A DNA stretch of 64,000 nt. Origin: Sphingomonas sp. QA11 (GTDB lineage: Bacteria > Pseudomonadota > Alphaproteobacteria > Sphingomonadales > Sphingomonadaceae). Shown piece after piece: positions 33,748 to 41,901 of the stretch (positions within the stretch are counted from its first letter, which is position 1; the number at the start of each line of letters is the position of its first letter). The stretch lies in assembly GCF_028473665.1 (NCBI RefSeq), contig NZ_CP098774.1:4583501-4647500 (forward strand), read 5' to 3'. The translations under genes and the position numbers were made by a program. The notes under the pieces are model-generated. The model did no database searches and was not told the DNA's origin. It worked only from the letters and a program-made list of their open reading frames with translations.

Positions 33748-33972
33748 CTATTTGGTCGAGGTATCGAACATCTTGCGCCAGAAGTTCATGCCGGCCTCCC
33801 CCATCGGCGACCAGCTCTTCATCATGTTCTCGATCATCTCGGGGGCGACCGCACCATCCATCGCACCCAGCACGCCCTGGATATATTTCTCATGCACCGG
33901 GGTGAAATCGGGCAACCCCATCACGCGCCGCGCTTCCTCGGGGGTGCAATCGACTTCGACATTGATCTTCAT
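33748..33972 (-). CDS. Small conserved protein (DUF6489-like)
   Basis: The protein has 74 residues: MKINVEVDCTPEEARRVMGLPD at the start, then VHEKYIQGVLGAM and a C-terminal tail GMNFWRKMFD. It resembles a small family in sphingomonads and relatives that I recall as DUF6489; that name comes from memory. The function is unknown; the helical, Met-rich middle has a phasin-like feel but no firm match. It lies 9 bp upstream of mnmE on the same strand. Confidence 0.75.
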   Translation of the reverse strand: MKINVEVDCTPEEARRVMGLPDFTPVHEKYIQGVLGAMDGAVAPEMIENMMKSWSPMGEAGMNFWRKMFDTSTK

Positions 33973-34109
33973 AGGTCATCTCCGCTTGAGCGGGCGACGG
34001 CCGCGCTGCATAAGCTTGTGTCACATATGCGCGCTACACGGGCCTGATCGCAACGCCCATTGGCGCCGCAGGAATTTCAGGCCATCAGCCAGCACAGCCG
34101 AGGACAGCC

Positions 34110-34811
34110 ATGACCGCAACGATCACCATCGACACGCTCGACGGCACCGGCGATTTCACCGCCTATTGCGCGCGGCCCGGCGGTATCCCTCGCGCGGCCA
34201 TCGTGGTGATTCAGGAAATCTTCGGCGTGAATGCCGGTATCCGTCGCAAATGCGATCGCCTGGCCGAAGACGGCTATCTTGCCATTGCCCCCGACCTGTT
34301 CTGGCGACTTGAACCCGGCGTCCAGCTCGATCCCGACATTCCGGAGGAGTTTCAGCAAGCGCTCGCGATGATGGGCAAGTTCAACCAGGATGCGGGCATC
34401 CGCGATATCGAGGCAACGATCCGAACCGCCCGCGCGACGCTGGGTGCCGAAGGCAAGGTCGGCGCGGTCGGTTATTGCCTGGGTGGGCGCCTCGCCTTCA
34501 TGACCGCTGCCCGCACCGATGTGAATGCTAGCGTCTGCTATTACGGTGTCGGCATTGACGGCCTGCTCGGCGAGAAACATGCGATCGCGCATCCCGTGCT
34601 GCTACACGTGCCGGAGGAAGATCATTTCGTCGACAAGGCAGCGCAACAGCGCATGCATGCCGGGCTGGACGATCACTCAAAGGTGACGATCTTCGACTAC
34701 CCCGGCGAGGACCATGGTTTCGCAACCGAGTTCGGGCTTCGGCGATCGGACGAATCTGCCAGGCTGGCTGATGAGCGGACTGCAGCGTTCTTCGCGGAAA
34801 ACCTGGGTTAA
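34110..34811 (+). CDS. Dienelactone hydrolase family protein
   Basis: The 233-residue alpha/beta hydrolase is of the carboxymethylenebutenolidase type. The nucleophile Cys sits in VGYCLGGRLAF (residue 129 or so), the acid in VPEEDHFVD and the histidine in GEDHGFATE. The early VIQEIFGVNAGIRRKCDRLAEDGYLAIAPDLFWR stretch is characteristic. The family cleaves dienelactone in chloroaromatic breakdown, but most members have unknown substrates. The gene stands alone between divergent and convergent neighbours. Confidence 0.92.
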   Translation: MTATITIDTLDGTGDFTAYCARPGGIPRAAIVVIQEIFGVNAGIRRKCDRLAEDGYLAIAPDLFWRLEPGVQLDPDIPEEFQQALAMMGKFNQDAGIRDIEATIRTARATLGAEGKVGAVGYCLGGRLAFMTAARTDVNASVCYYGVGIDGLLGEKHAIAHPVLLHVPEEDHFVDKAAQQRMHAGLDDHSKVTIFDYPGEDHGFATEFGLRRSDESARLADERTAAFFAENLG

Positions 34812-34819
34812 GGCCTGGA

Positions 34820-35467
34820 TCAAATCAGCAAATGCAGGATTCCGACGTCGTTATCCACGATGCCGTGATAAATCATTGATCCTGATACATAAAGGATCAC
34901 CGCCAGACCGATATAGGCAATCCAGTGATAGCGCTCGATCAGCCGCGCGATGAAGTTCGCGGCGACCGCCATCAGGGTCACCGATAGGATCAGGCCGAAC
35001 AACAACACGGTAGGGTGCTCGCGCGCGGCGCCGGCCACGGCGAGGACATTGTCCAGGCTCATCGACAGATCGGCGATGGCGACCTGGATCGCTGCCTTGA
35101 GGAAGCTCTTGCTCGGCTTCCCCCCCTCGACGTCCGAGGTTTCGGAATCATCGACCCGAGCTGCCGCCGGCGCGGGATGAAGCTCCCGGAACAGCTTCCA
35201 GGCAACCCACAACAACAACAGCCCGCCGCCGAACAACAGGCCGACAACGTGCAACAACTGAGTCGCGATCAGCGCAAAGCCGATCAGGCAGACCATCGCG
35301 ATGACGACGCCGAAGCCGAGCACCTGCTTGCGCTGCTTCGCCGGCAGGCCCGCCGCCAGCGTGCCGAGGACCATGACGTTGTCGCCCGCCAGCATCAGGT
35401 CGATCATGATCACCTGGCCGAGCGTGGCGAGCCCGGCTGCGGTGAACACATCGGCGAAATTGATCAC
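34820..35467 (-). CDS. TerC family integral membrane protein
   Basis: The protein has 215 residues with about seven hydrophobic segments. The TerC signature is split in two repeats with conserved Asp residues: MIDLMLAGDNVMVLG in the first helix pair and VAIADLSMSLDNVLAVAGA in the second. TerC/YjbE-like proteins are implicated in metal (manganese) export and tellurite resistance; the substrate here is inferred. It overlaps the ABM-domain gene by 4 bp. Confidence 0.92.
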   Translation of the reverse strand: MINFADVFTAAGLATLGQVIMIDLMLAGDNVMVLGTLAAGLPAKQRKQVLGFGVVIAMVCLIGFALIATQLLHVVGLLFGGGLLLLWVAWKLFRELHPAPAAARVDDSETSDVEGGKPSKSFLKAAIQVAIADLSMSLDNVLAVAGAAREHPTVLLFGLILSVTLMAVAANFIARLIERYHWIAYIGLAVILYVSGSMIYHGIVDNDVGILHLLI

Positions 35468-35754
35468 AACGGCTCTCCGAAATAGCTGACGACGGGCATC
35501 GGCTCATAGAAAGGATGAAGCAGGGTGCGCCATTCGCCATAACGCTCGGACAGGCGAAAACCGTCCCGATGGCTGGCGATATCCTCCCACTCCACGATCA
35601 GCAGATACAGGTCTGGGCTTTCACAGGCTTTTCGAACGGCGATCGAGCGGAAGCCCGGTAAGGCGGCGATCAACGGGCGGGCCTTGGCCATCGCTGCCTC
35701 GAAGGCAGCTGACTGGCCGGGTTTTATGGCAAGGAGGGCGTGTTCGAGGATCAA
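35464..35754 (-). CDS. Antibiotic biosynthesis monooxygenase (ABM) domain protein
   Basis: The protein has 96 residues as a single ABM ferredoxin-like domain: ILEHALLAIKPGQSAAFEAAMAKARPLI near the start, then GFRSIAVRKACESPDLYLLIVEWEDIASHRDGFR and a C-terminal FYEPMPVVSYF. I chose the TTG at 35754 because GGAG lies at good distance and the family begins there; ATGs at 35769 and 35775 are alternatives. The family includes heme-degrading and quinone monooxygenases, but most members are uncharacterised. Confidence 0.85.
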   Translation of the reverse strand: MILEHALLAIKPGQSAAFEAAMAKARPLIAALPGFRSIAVRKACESPDLYLLIVEWEDIASHRDGFRLSERYGEWRTLLHPFYEPMPVVSYFGEPL

Positions 35755-35777
35755 GCGACTGCTCCACATACACAAGC

Positions 35778-35798
35778 GGCGCGGGCAAGGCCCGCGCC
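35778..35798 (-). terminator. GC-rich hairpin after rho
   Basis: GGCGCGGGC at 35778-35786 and GCCCGCGCC at 35790-35798 are perfect 9-bp inverted copies with a 3-nt loop, in the gap between rho and the ABM gene. No strong T-tract follows on the minus strand, so it may be a Rho-dependent or stabilising 3' hairpin. A second hairpin, CTGCAGC (35841-35847) with GCTGCAG (35853-35859), lies closer to the rho stop codon. Confidence 0.5.
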
Positions 35799-35869
35799 GT
35801 CGACCGGGACGAACCCCCGTCGGCCATGCTTGCGCGAGTCCTGCAGCAGCATGCTGCAGGCCACACTGC

Positions 35870-37126
35870 TCACTGATTCATCGAATCGAAGAAATCCTCG
35901 TTGGTCTTCGAATCCTTCATCTTGTCGAGCAGGAATTCCATCGCGTCGATGGTGCCCATCTGCATGAGGATCCGGCGCAGCACCCACATCTTGGAGAGCT
36001 TGCTCTTGTCGACCAGCAGCTCTTCCTTGCGGGTGCCGGACTTGCCGACGTCGAGCGCCGGGAAAATGCGCTTGTCGGCGACCTTGCGATCGAGGACGAT
36101 TTCCGAGTTGCCGGTGCCCTTGAACTCTTCGAAGATCACTTCGTCCATGCGGCTGCCGGTATCGATCAGCGCGGTGGCGATGATCGAGAGGGAGCCGCCT
36201 TCCTCGATGTTGCGCGCGGCACCGAAGAAGCGCTTCGGGCGCTGGAGCGCATTCGCGTCGACACCACCGGTCAGCACCTTGCCCGAGCTCGGGACGACAG
36301 TGTTGTAGGCGCGGCCGAGACGGGTGATCGAATCGAGCAGGATCACGACATCCTTCTTGTGCTCGACCAGGCGCTTGGCCTTTTCGATGACCATTTCGGC
36401 GACCTGGACGTGGCGTGTCGCCGGTTCGTCGAAAGTCGAGGAGACGACCTCGCCCTTCACCGAACGCTGCATGTCGGTGACTTCCTCGGGCCGCTCGTCG
36501 ATCAGCAGAACGATCAGGAACACTTCGGGGTGGTTGTCGGTGATGGCGCGCGCGATGTTCTGCAACAGCACCGTCTTGCCGACGCGCGGCGGGGCGACGA
36601 TCAGGGCGCGCTGGCCCTTGCCCTGCGGGCTGATGATGTCGATCACCCGCGCCGATTTGTCCTTGATCGTCGGATCCTGCGGATCGAGCGTCAGCTTCTC
36701 TTCGGGATAGAGCGGGGTGAGGTTATCGAAATTGACCCGGTGGCGGACCGCGTCGGGATCGTCGAAGTTGACGCTGGTCAGGCGGGTCAGCGCGAAATAG
36801 CGCTCGCCGTCCTTCGGCCCGCGGATCTCGCCCTCGACCGTGTCACCGGTGCGCAGGCCGAACTTGCGCACCTGGTTCGGCGACATGTAGATATCGTCAG
36901 GGCCGGCGAGATAGTTCGCCTCCGGGCTGCGCAGGAAGCCGAAGCCGTCGGGCAGCACCTCGATCGTGCCAAGCCCCATGATCTGCTCGCCATTTTCGGC
37001 CTGGATCTTGAGGATGGCGAACATCAGGTCCTGCTTGCGCAGGGTGGACGCGCCCTCGACGCCGAGTTCTTCGGCCATCGCGACCAGTTCGGCCGGGCTT
37101 TTCTTCTTGAGGTCTTTGAGATGCAT
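35870..37126 (-). CDS. rho: Transcription termination factor Rho
   Basis: The 418-residue hexameric RNA helicase shows the N-terminal Rho domain (LKKKSPAELVAMAEELGVE), the cold-shock-like RNA-binding domain (GFGFLRSPEANYLAGPDDIYMSPNQVRKFGLRTGDTVEG), Walker A in GQRALIVAPPRVGKTVLL and the Q and R loops (SGGVDANALQRPKRFFGAARNIEEGGSLS resembles the standard motif, with TGGVDANAL). Length is normal. Confidence 0.98.
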   Translation of the reverse strand: MHLKDLKKKSPAELVAMAEELGVEGASTLRKQDLMFAILKIQAENGEQIMGLGTIEVLPDGFGFLRSPEANYLAGPDDIYMSPNQVRKFGLRTGDTVEGEIRGPKDGERYFALTRLTSVNFDDPDAVRHRVNFDNLTPLYPEEKLTLDPQDPTIKDKSARVIDIISPQGKGQRALIVAPPRVGKTVLLQNIARAITDNHPEVFLIVLLIDERPEEVTDMQRSVKGEVVSSTFDEPATRHVQVAEMVIEKAKRLVEHKKDVVILLDSITRLGRAYNTVVPSSGKVLTGGVDANALQRPKRFFGAARNIEEGGSLSIIATALIDTGSRMDEVIFEEFKGTGNSEIVLDRKVADKRIFPALDVGKSGTRKEELLVDKSKLSKMWVLRRILMQMGTIDAMEFLLDKMKDSKTNEDFFDSMNQ

Positions 37127-37278
37127 GGATGGCGTCCGGACGTATGATGGTCGGGGGAGAGCGTCGGTCGGCGAAGGACACGCGACGATGCTGGAGGAAG
37201 GTGCCGCGGCACGGAGCTCAGGACCCCGCGCGCTTCGACGCCATGGGACCTAGGTCTCGCCCCCCGTCAAGTCAAGCC

Positions 37279-37731
37279 TCAGAAGGGGCGGACGATCACC
37301 AGAATCACGATCAGCACCGCGATGATGGCGGGAAGCTCGTTGATCAGCCTGAGCTGCCTGCCGGTCAGGGTAGGCGTGCCTCTCGCCAGCTTCTTCGCAT
37401 AGCCGACCGCCCAGCCATGATAGCCGCTGAGGATCACGACCAGCAGCAGCTTGGCATGAAGCCAGCCAAGCCCCCCCACCCCGGCGAACAGCCCGGCATT
37501 GACCGCGAGCATCAGCCCGAGCACCCACACCAGGATCATCGACGGCGTCAGGATGATGGCACGCAGCTTGGTCTCGCGCTCGACCCATGCCTGCGCCTCG
37601 GCCGATCCCGGTTCCGCTTCCTGATGATAGACCAGATAGCGTGGCAACATGAACATGCCCGCCATCCAGAAGATGACGAAGATGACGTGTCCCGCCTTCA
37701 CCCACAGATAGGCGTCCCCAAGAAAGTTCAT
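37279..37731 (-). CDS. hemJ: Protoporphyrinogen IX oxidase HemJ
   Basis: The 150-residue membrane protein has four hydrophobic helices. It starts LGDAYLWVKAGHVIFVIFWMAGMFMLPRYLVYH, with the conserved His and the RYLVYH motif; later come LHAKLLLVVILSGYHGW and a basic RLINELPAI segment. HemJ oxidises protoporphyrinogen in bacteria without HemG or HemY. Its ATG overlaps the hemE stop, so both act in heme synthesis from one transcript. Confidence 0.93.
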   Translation of the reverse strand: MNFLGDAYLWVKAGHVIFVIFWMAGMFMLPRYLVYHQEAEPGSAEAQAWVERETKLRAIILTPSMILVWVLGLMLAVNAGLFAGVGGLGWLHAKLLLVVILSGYHGWAVGYAKKLARGTPTLTGRQLRLINELPAIIAVLIVILVIVRPF

Positions 37732-38765
37732 CGCGCTCTCCGCACATGCGCCAGCAGGCGCTCGACATGGCTGATCGGCGTGTCCTGCAGGATGCCATGG
37801 CCAAGGTTGAAGATATGCGGCCGATCAGCGAGCGCCTCAAGGATTCGCGTCGCCGCGGCATCGAGCTGTTCGCCACCGGCGATCAGGGCGAGCGGGTCCA
37901 GATTACCCTGGACGGGCAGCCCTTCCGGAAGGCTGGCATGCGCCCATACAGGATCGACGGTCTCATCCAGACCGATCGCGTCGGCACCGGTTTCCCGCGC
38001 ATAGGCCGGCAACTTGCCGCCAGCGCCCTTCGGAAAGCCGATCACCGGTGTGTCCGGGTACAGTTGATGGAGAGCAGCGACAATCTTCGCGGTCGGCGCG
38101 ATCACCCAGCGCTCGAACTGAGCAGGAGAAAGGCTGCCCGACCAGCTGTCGAACAGCTGCACAGCTTCGACGCCCGCTTCGATCTGGCGGGACAGATAGG
38201 CGATCGTGCTGTCAGCGATCGCATCGATGATTTCGACAAAGGCCTGCGGATCGGCATAGGCGAAACGGCGCGTCTCGCCCTGGTCGCGGCTACCATGGCC
38301 GGCGACCATATAGGTGGCGACCGTCCAGGGGCTTCCCGCAAAGCCGAGAAAGGTGGTTTCCTCCGGCAGCATCGCAGCCACGGTCGCGACAGTCGCATAG
38401 ACCGGATCGAGCCGCTCAGGAGCGGCCTGGAGCCCCGCCAGCGCGTGATCCACCAAGGGTGGGGCCAGTGCTGGTCCCTCGCCCGCGCCGAAGCTGAGCG
38501 TCTGTCCCAGCGCCCAGGGGATCATGAGGATGTCGGAGAAGAGGATCGCACCATCGAAGCCGAAGCGGCGGATGGGTTGAATCGTCACCTCCGCAGCAGC
38601 GTCCGGATCGGTCGCTAGCGCGAGGAATCCCCCCTTTTCCGCCCGGAGCGCGCGATATTCGGGAAGATAACGTCCGGCCTGGCGCATCAGCCACATGGGA
38701 GGGACGTCGTGCCGCTTGCCCCTCAGGGTCGAGAGCAGCCGTTTTTCGGGCGTCGGAGTCGGGAT
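37728..38765 (-). CDS. hemE: Uroporphyrinogen decarboxylase (start codon noncanonical or upstream)
   Basis: HemE removes four carboxyl groups from uroporphyrinogen III. Motifs: MRQAGRYLPEYRALRA, GGFLALATDPD, FGFDGAILFSDILM, FAGSPWTVATYM and the final FNLGHGILQDTP. The first canonical start is the ATG at 38696, but it lies inside the conserved N-terminus (the preceding frame reads EKRLLSTLRGKRHDVPP, then MWLMRQAGRY). No ATG, GTG or TTG lies between there and the TAG at 38800-38802. An AGAAGGA ribosome-binding site sits eight bases before an ATC codon at 38763-38765. Starting there gives 345 residues, the usual family length. The minimal protein starts at 38696 (322 residues). Confidence 0.85.
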   Translation of the reverse strand: MPTPTPEKRLLSTLRGKRHDVPPMWLMRQAGRYLPEYRALRAEKGGFLALATDPDAAAEVTIQPIRRFGFDGAILFSDILMIPWALGQTLSFGAGEGPALAPPLVDHALAGLQAAPERLDPVYATVATVAAMLPEETTFLGFAGSPWTVATYMVAGHGSRDQGETRRFAYADPQAFVEIIDAIADSTIAYLSRQIEAGVEAVQLFDSWSGSLSPAQFERWVIAPTAKIVAALHQLYPDTPVIGFPKGAGGKLPAYARETGADAIGLDETVDPVWAHASLPEGLPVQGNLDPLALIAGGEQLDAAATRILEALADRPHIFNLGHGILQDTPISHVERLLAHVRRAR

Positions 38766-38920
38766 CGCGAGAGTCCTTCTATCTAATAAGAAGAGAATCT
38801 AGAAAGGATGTAGCAGTCGTTGGCGCGTGGATGCCGGGGCTTATGCGTTCGTCCCGAAAATGCCAACAGCTTGACGGGCGGGGAGCGCCTGACTCCGCTG
38901 AGTCGTTGCGGCGATCCCCA

Positions 38921-38929
38921 TTATCCACA
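38921..38929 (+). promoter_or_regulatory. DnaA box (perfect)
   Basis: TTATCCACA matches the E. coli DnaA consensus TTATNCACA exactly. It is the strongest of the candidate boxes in the hemE-ppsR gap. Confidence 0.8.
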
Positions 38930-39042
38930 GCCTGTGCGTTGAATCATGGGGTTGTGAACGGGATTGTGGGAAACTCCCGACTTTTCCACGATCGCCGATC
39001 GCTTTGCGTCCGGGCGAAGTTGCGCTAGCGATTTTCCCGATG

Positions 39043-39051
39043 TTCTCCACA
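39043..39051 (+). promoter_or_regulatory. DnaA box (one mismatch)
   Basis: TTCTCCACA differs from TTATCCACA at the third base only and lies on the same strand as the perfect box, 122 bp downstream and 30 bp before the ppsR start. Confidence 0.55.
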
Positions 39052-39080
39052 ATTTCATCCCCGTGCGGCAAAGCCGCCTG

Positions 39081-39890
39081 ATGCGGCTGCATCTCCACCT
39101 CCTGTCGGATTCGACCGGCGAGACGCTCGAGAATATCGCCAAGGCGGCGCTCGCCCAATATGACGATGTGGAGACGATCCGTCATTTCTGGCCGATGGTC
39201 CGCACCGAGACTCATCTCGAACGCATCCTGCAGGAGATCGCGCAGAATCCCGGGCTGGTGCTGTTCACCCTGGTCAACAGCGCGACGCGACGGACCCTGG
39301 AGACACGGTGCCGCGCGCTTGGCCTGCCGGCGGTCGCCCCGCTCGATCCGGTGACAGATGCGCTGTCCAGCCTGCTCGGGCAGCAGGCCAAGGCCCGGCC
39401 GGGGCGGCAGCATGTGCTCGACGCGGCCTATTTCGCGCGGGTCGATGCGATCCAGTTCACCATGGCGCATGATGACGGGATCAACTGGGAGGACTGGGAA
39501 GAGGCGGATATCGTCCTCGCGGGCGTGTCGCGCTCGTCCAAGACGCCGACGTCGATCTATCTCGCCAATCGCGGTTTCAAGACAGCCAATATCCCGATCG
39601 TGGTGGAAAGCCCTCCGCCATCGAGCCTCTATTCGCTCAGGCATCCGCTCGTCGTCGGGCTGACCACCAGTGCCGACCGGCTGATCCAGGTGCGGCGCAA
39701 CCGGCTCCTCTCGCTGAACCAGGCGCCCGAGACGGCCTATGTCGACCAGGAGGCGGTGACGCGCGAGGTCGCCTATGCCCGGCGGATGTTCGCCGACAAT
39801 GGCTGGCCGGTGATCGACGTCACCCGCCGCTCGATCGAGGAGACAGCGGCGGCGATCGTTCAACTGGTCAATGAACGGGATTCGGCATGA
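39081..39890 (+). CDS. ppsR: Pyruvate, water dikinase / PPDK regulatory protein (DUF299)
   Basis: The 269-residue bifunctional kinase/phosphorylase regulates pyruvate phosphate dikinase or PEP synthase. It begins LHLHLLSDSTGETLENIAKAALAQY, the DUF299 start. The P-loop lies in AGVSRSSKTPTSIYLANRG, and the C-terminal part reads VTREVAYARRMFADNGWPVIDVTRRSIEETAAAI. The ATG at 39081 was chosen; a GTG at 39063 is possible. This is the first gene to the right of the putative origin, overlapping maf by 4 bp. Confidence 0.93.
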   Translation: MRLHLHLLSDSTGETLENIAKAALAQYDDVETIRHFWPMVRTETHLERILQEIAQNPGLVLFTLVNSATRRTLETRCRALGLPAVAPLDPVTDALSSLLGQQAKARPGRQHVLDAAYFARVDAIQFTMAHDDGINWEDWEEADIVLAGVSRSSKTPTSIYLANRGFKTANIPIVVESPPPSSLYSLRHPLVVGLTTSADRLIQVRRNRLLSLNQAPETAYVDQEAVTREVAYARRMFADNGWPVIDVTRRSIEETAAAIVQLVNERDSA

Positions 39891-40483
39891 GGTTCGTGCT
39901 CGCATCGAAAAGCGCGTCGCGCCGGGTGATGCTGGCGGCTGCCGGCGTGCCGTTCGAGGCGGTCTCGGCCAGTGTCGACGAGGATGCGGCCAAGGCCGGG
40001 CTGCGGGCCGACGGAGTTGCGCCGCGCGACTTGGCCGATGCGCTGGCTGAGCTGAAAGCGCTGCGCGTGTCGCATCGCGACCCCGAGGCGCTGGTGCTGG
40101 GCAGCGATTCCATCGTCGCGCTTGAGGATGGATCGATGCTCGACAAGCCGGTCGATCGTGAACAGGCGGCGGAGCATCTTCGCCGTTTGTCAGGCAAGCG
40201 GCATGAACTGATCAGTGCCGCGGTGATGGCGGTCGACGGTCGTCCGGTCTGGCGGGTGGTCGACCGGGCGAAGATGCATGTCCGCACACTCTCCGACACG
40301 TTCATCGAGAGCTATCTCGATGCCGAATGGCCCGAGATTTCCGGTTGTGTCGGCTGTTACCGGATCGAGGGGCCGGGCGCGCAACTGTTCAGTCGGATCG
40401 AGGGGAGCCAGTTCACCGTGCTTGGCCTGCCGCTTCTGCCGGTGCTCGATTATCTGCGGGTCCGGGGAGTTTTGACGTCATGA
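39887..40483 (+). CDS. maf: Maf-like nucleotide pyrophosphatase
   Basis: The 198-residue protein hydrolyses noncanonical nucleoside triphosphates. Start LASKSASRRVMLAAAGVPFE (SxSxRR motif), VLGSDSIVALEDG with the conserved Asp, LDKPVDREQAAEHLRRLSGKRHEL and EISGCVGCYRIEGPGAQLFSRIEGSQFTVLGLPL. The Cys-containing GCVGCYRI replaces the common KAGAYGI segment, a minor difference. It overlaps ppsR and aroE. Confidence 0.94.
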   Translation: MRFVLASKSASRRVMLAAAGVPFEAVSASVDEDAAKAGLRADGVAPRDLADALAELKALRVSHRDPEALVLGSDSIVALEDGSMLDKPVDREQAAEHLRRLSGKRHELISAAVMAVDGRPVWRVVDRAKMHVRTLSDTFIESYLDAEWPEISGCVGCYRIEGPGAQLFSRIEGSQFTVLGLPLLPVLDYLRVRGVLTS

Positions 40484-41292
40484 CGACTGCTTATGCCGAG
40501 GTGATCGGCGATCCGATCAGCCACAGCAAATCGCCGCTGATCCACCGCTTCTGGATCGATGCGCTGGGCCTCGACGCTGATTATCGCGCGCATCATGTGA
40601 CGCCGGACGGGCTGGTCGCCTATTTCGAGGAACGGCGCGCCGATCCCGCCTGGCGTGGGTGCAACATCACCCTGCCGCACAAGGAAGCCGCCCTCGACCT
40701 TGTCGAGGATCGTGGCGGGGTGCGCGCGACGATCGGTGCGATCAACCTGGCGATGCGTGCCGAGGACGGCGTGCTGATCGGCACCAATACCGATGCGGGC
40801 GGTTTCTACGCGCCGATCGCCGATCTGCCGCTGGCCGGCGCGCCAGTGGCGGTTGTCGGAGCGGGCGGTGCGGCGCGCGCGATCCTGTTCGCGCTGTCGC
40901 GGATCGGTGTCGGCGAGGTGACGATCCTCAATCGCAATGTCTTGAAGGCTGCCGCGTTGCTCTCCGCCTTCGGGCTGAAGGGCAAGGCGCTCCCGCTGAG
41001 CGCGCCGCTGCCGCCCGCGGCGTTGCTGGTCAACACAAGCTCGCTCGGCATGACCGGTCAGCCCGCGCTCGAGCTCGACCTGTCGCCGTTGCCTGAGGAT
41101 GCAGTGGTCTATGAGATCGTCTATGCGCCGCTCGAAACGAGCCTGTTGAAGGCGGCGCGCGCCCGCGAGCTCGATACGGTCGACGGTCTCGACATGCTGA
41201 TCGGCCAGGGAGCCCTCGCTTTCGAATTGCTGTTCGGTGCGGAGCCGCCGCGCGACCGCGACGAGGAGCTTCGGGAGCTGCTGACGTCATGA
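40480..41292 (+). CDS. aroE: Shikimate dehydrogenase (NADP+)
   Basis: The 270-residue enzyme reduces 3-dehydroshikimate in aromatic amino-acid synthesis. Motifs: VIGDPISHSKSPLIHRFW (substrate-binding SxS), GCNITLPHKEAALDL (catalytic Lys), IGTNTDAGGF, the nucleotide glycine motif VVGAGGAARAILFAL and GLDMLIGQGALAFELLFG. It overlaps maf by 4 bp; the next gene coaE starts 8 bp downstream. Confidence 0.96.
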   Translation: MTTAYAEVIGDPISHSKSPLIHRFWIDALGLDADYRAHHVTPDGLVAYFEERRADPAWRGCNITLPHKEAALDLVEDRGGVRATIGAINLAMRAEDGVLIGTNTDAGGFYAPIADLPLAGAPVAVVGAGGAARAILFALSRIGVGEVTILNRNVLKAAALLSAFGLKGKALPLSAPLPPAALLVNTSSLGMTGQPALELDLSPLPEDAVVYEIVYAPLETSLLKAARARELDTVDGLDMLIGQGALAFELLFGAEPPRDRDEELRELLTS

Positions 41293-41299
41293 TGGCGCC

Positions 41300-41884
41300 G
41301 TGCTGACCCTGGGTCTCACCGGCTCGATCGGCATGGGCAAGTCGACCGTCGCGGCGATGTTCGAGGAGCTGGGCGTGCCGGTGTTCGATTCGGATGCGGC
41401 GGTCCACCGGCTGCAGGGGGAAGGCGGGCGGCTGGTCGCCGCGATCGAGGCGATGTTCCCCGATACCACCGGGCCGAAAGGAGTCGACCGGACGTTGCTG
41501 GGCGAGGCGGTGCTTACGGATCCCCGCGCGCTGAAGCGGCTCGAAGCTTTGGTCCATCCGGCGGTGGGCGAGGAACGAGCCGCCTTTATCGCCGCGCACG
41601 CAGACGCGCCGCTGGTCGTGTTCGACGTGCCCCTGCTGTTCGAGACGGGCGGCGAAACACGGGTCGACAAGGTCGTCGTCGTCTCGGCGCCGGCCGAGGT
41701 CCAGCGTGTTCGCGTGCTGGCGCGGCCGGGCATGACCGAAGCGCGGTTTGACGCCATCCTCGCTCGCCAGATGCCCGATGCGGAGAAGCGTGCCCGGGCC
41801 GATTTCGTGATCCCGACCGGGGGCAGCATCGAGGAAACGCGTGCTGCCGTCGGGACATTGGTCTCTTGCCTCAGGGGCTCGTAA
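41300..41884 (+). CDS. coaE: Dephospho-CoA kinase
   Basis: The 194-residue enzyme adds the 3'-phosphate to complete coenzyme A. The P-loop is GLTGSIGMGKSTVAAMF near residue 10, followed by VFDSDAAVHRL, HPAVGEE and VVFDVPLLFETGGE. It begins at a GTG, 8 bp after aroE. Coupled with aroE, maf and dnaQ in the usual alphaproteobacterial order. Confidence 0.95.
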   Translation: MLTLGLTGSIGMGKSTVAAMFEELGVPVFDSDAAVHRLQGEGGRLVAAIEAMFPDTTGPKGVDRTLLGEAVLTDPRALKRLEALVHPAVGEERAAFIAAHADAPLVVFDVPLLFETGGETRVDKVVVVSAPAEVQRVRVLARPGMTEARFDAILARQMPDAEKRARADFVIPTGGSIEETRAAVGTLVSCLRGS

Positions 41885-41901
41885 TACCGATAACATATGT
41901 A

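Larger units (their letters stand above)
38766..39080. other. Probable chromosomal replication origin (oriC) between hemE and ppsR
   Basis: This 315-bp gap contains no gene. It holds a perfect DnaA box TTATCCACA (38921-38929), a one-mismatch box TTCTCCACA (39043-39051) and weaker ones at 38965-38973 (minus) and 38982-38990. GANTC sites lie at 38771, 38795, 38891, 38900 and 38941, plus 38756 just inside hemE. A short AT-rich stretch lies at 38780-38805. Genes flank it divergently (hemE side minus, ppsR-maf-aroE-coaE-dnaQ plus). The gap next to hemE is the known origin position in Caulobacter and was predicted in Rickettsia, so the assignment here rests on context plus motifs. Confidence 0.75.

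Noticed and set aside
35684..37147. 487-codon plus-strand frame opposite rho and the ABM gene
   Set aside because: It runs antisense to rho with no recognisable domain; a GC-rich shadow.
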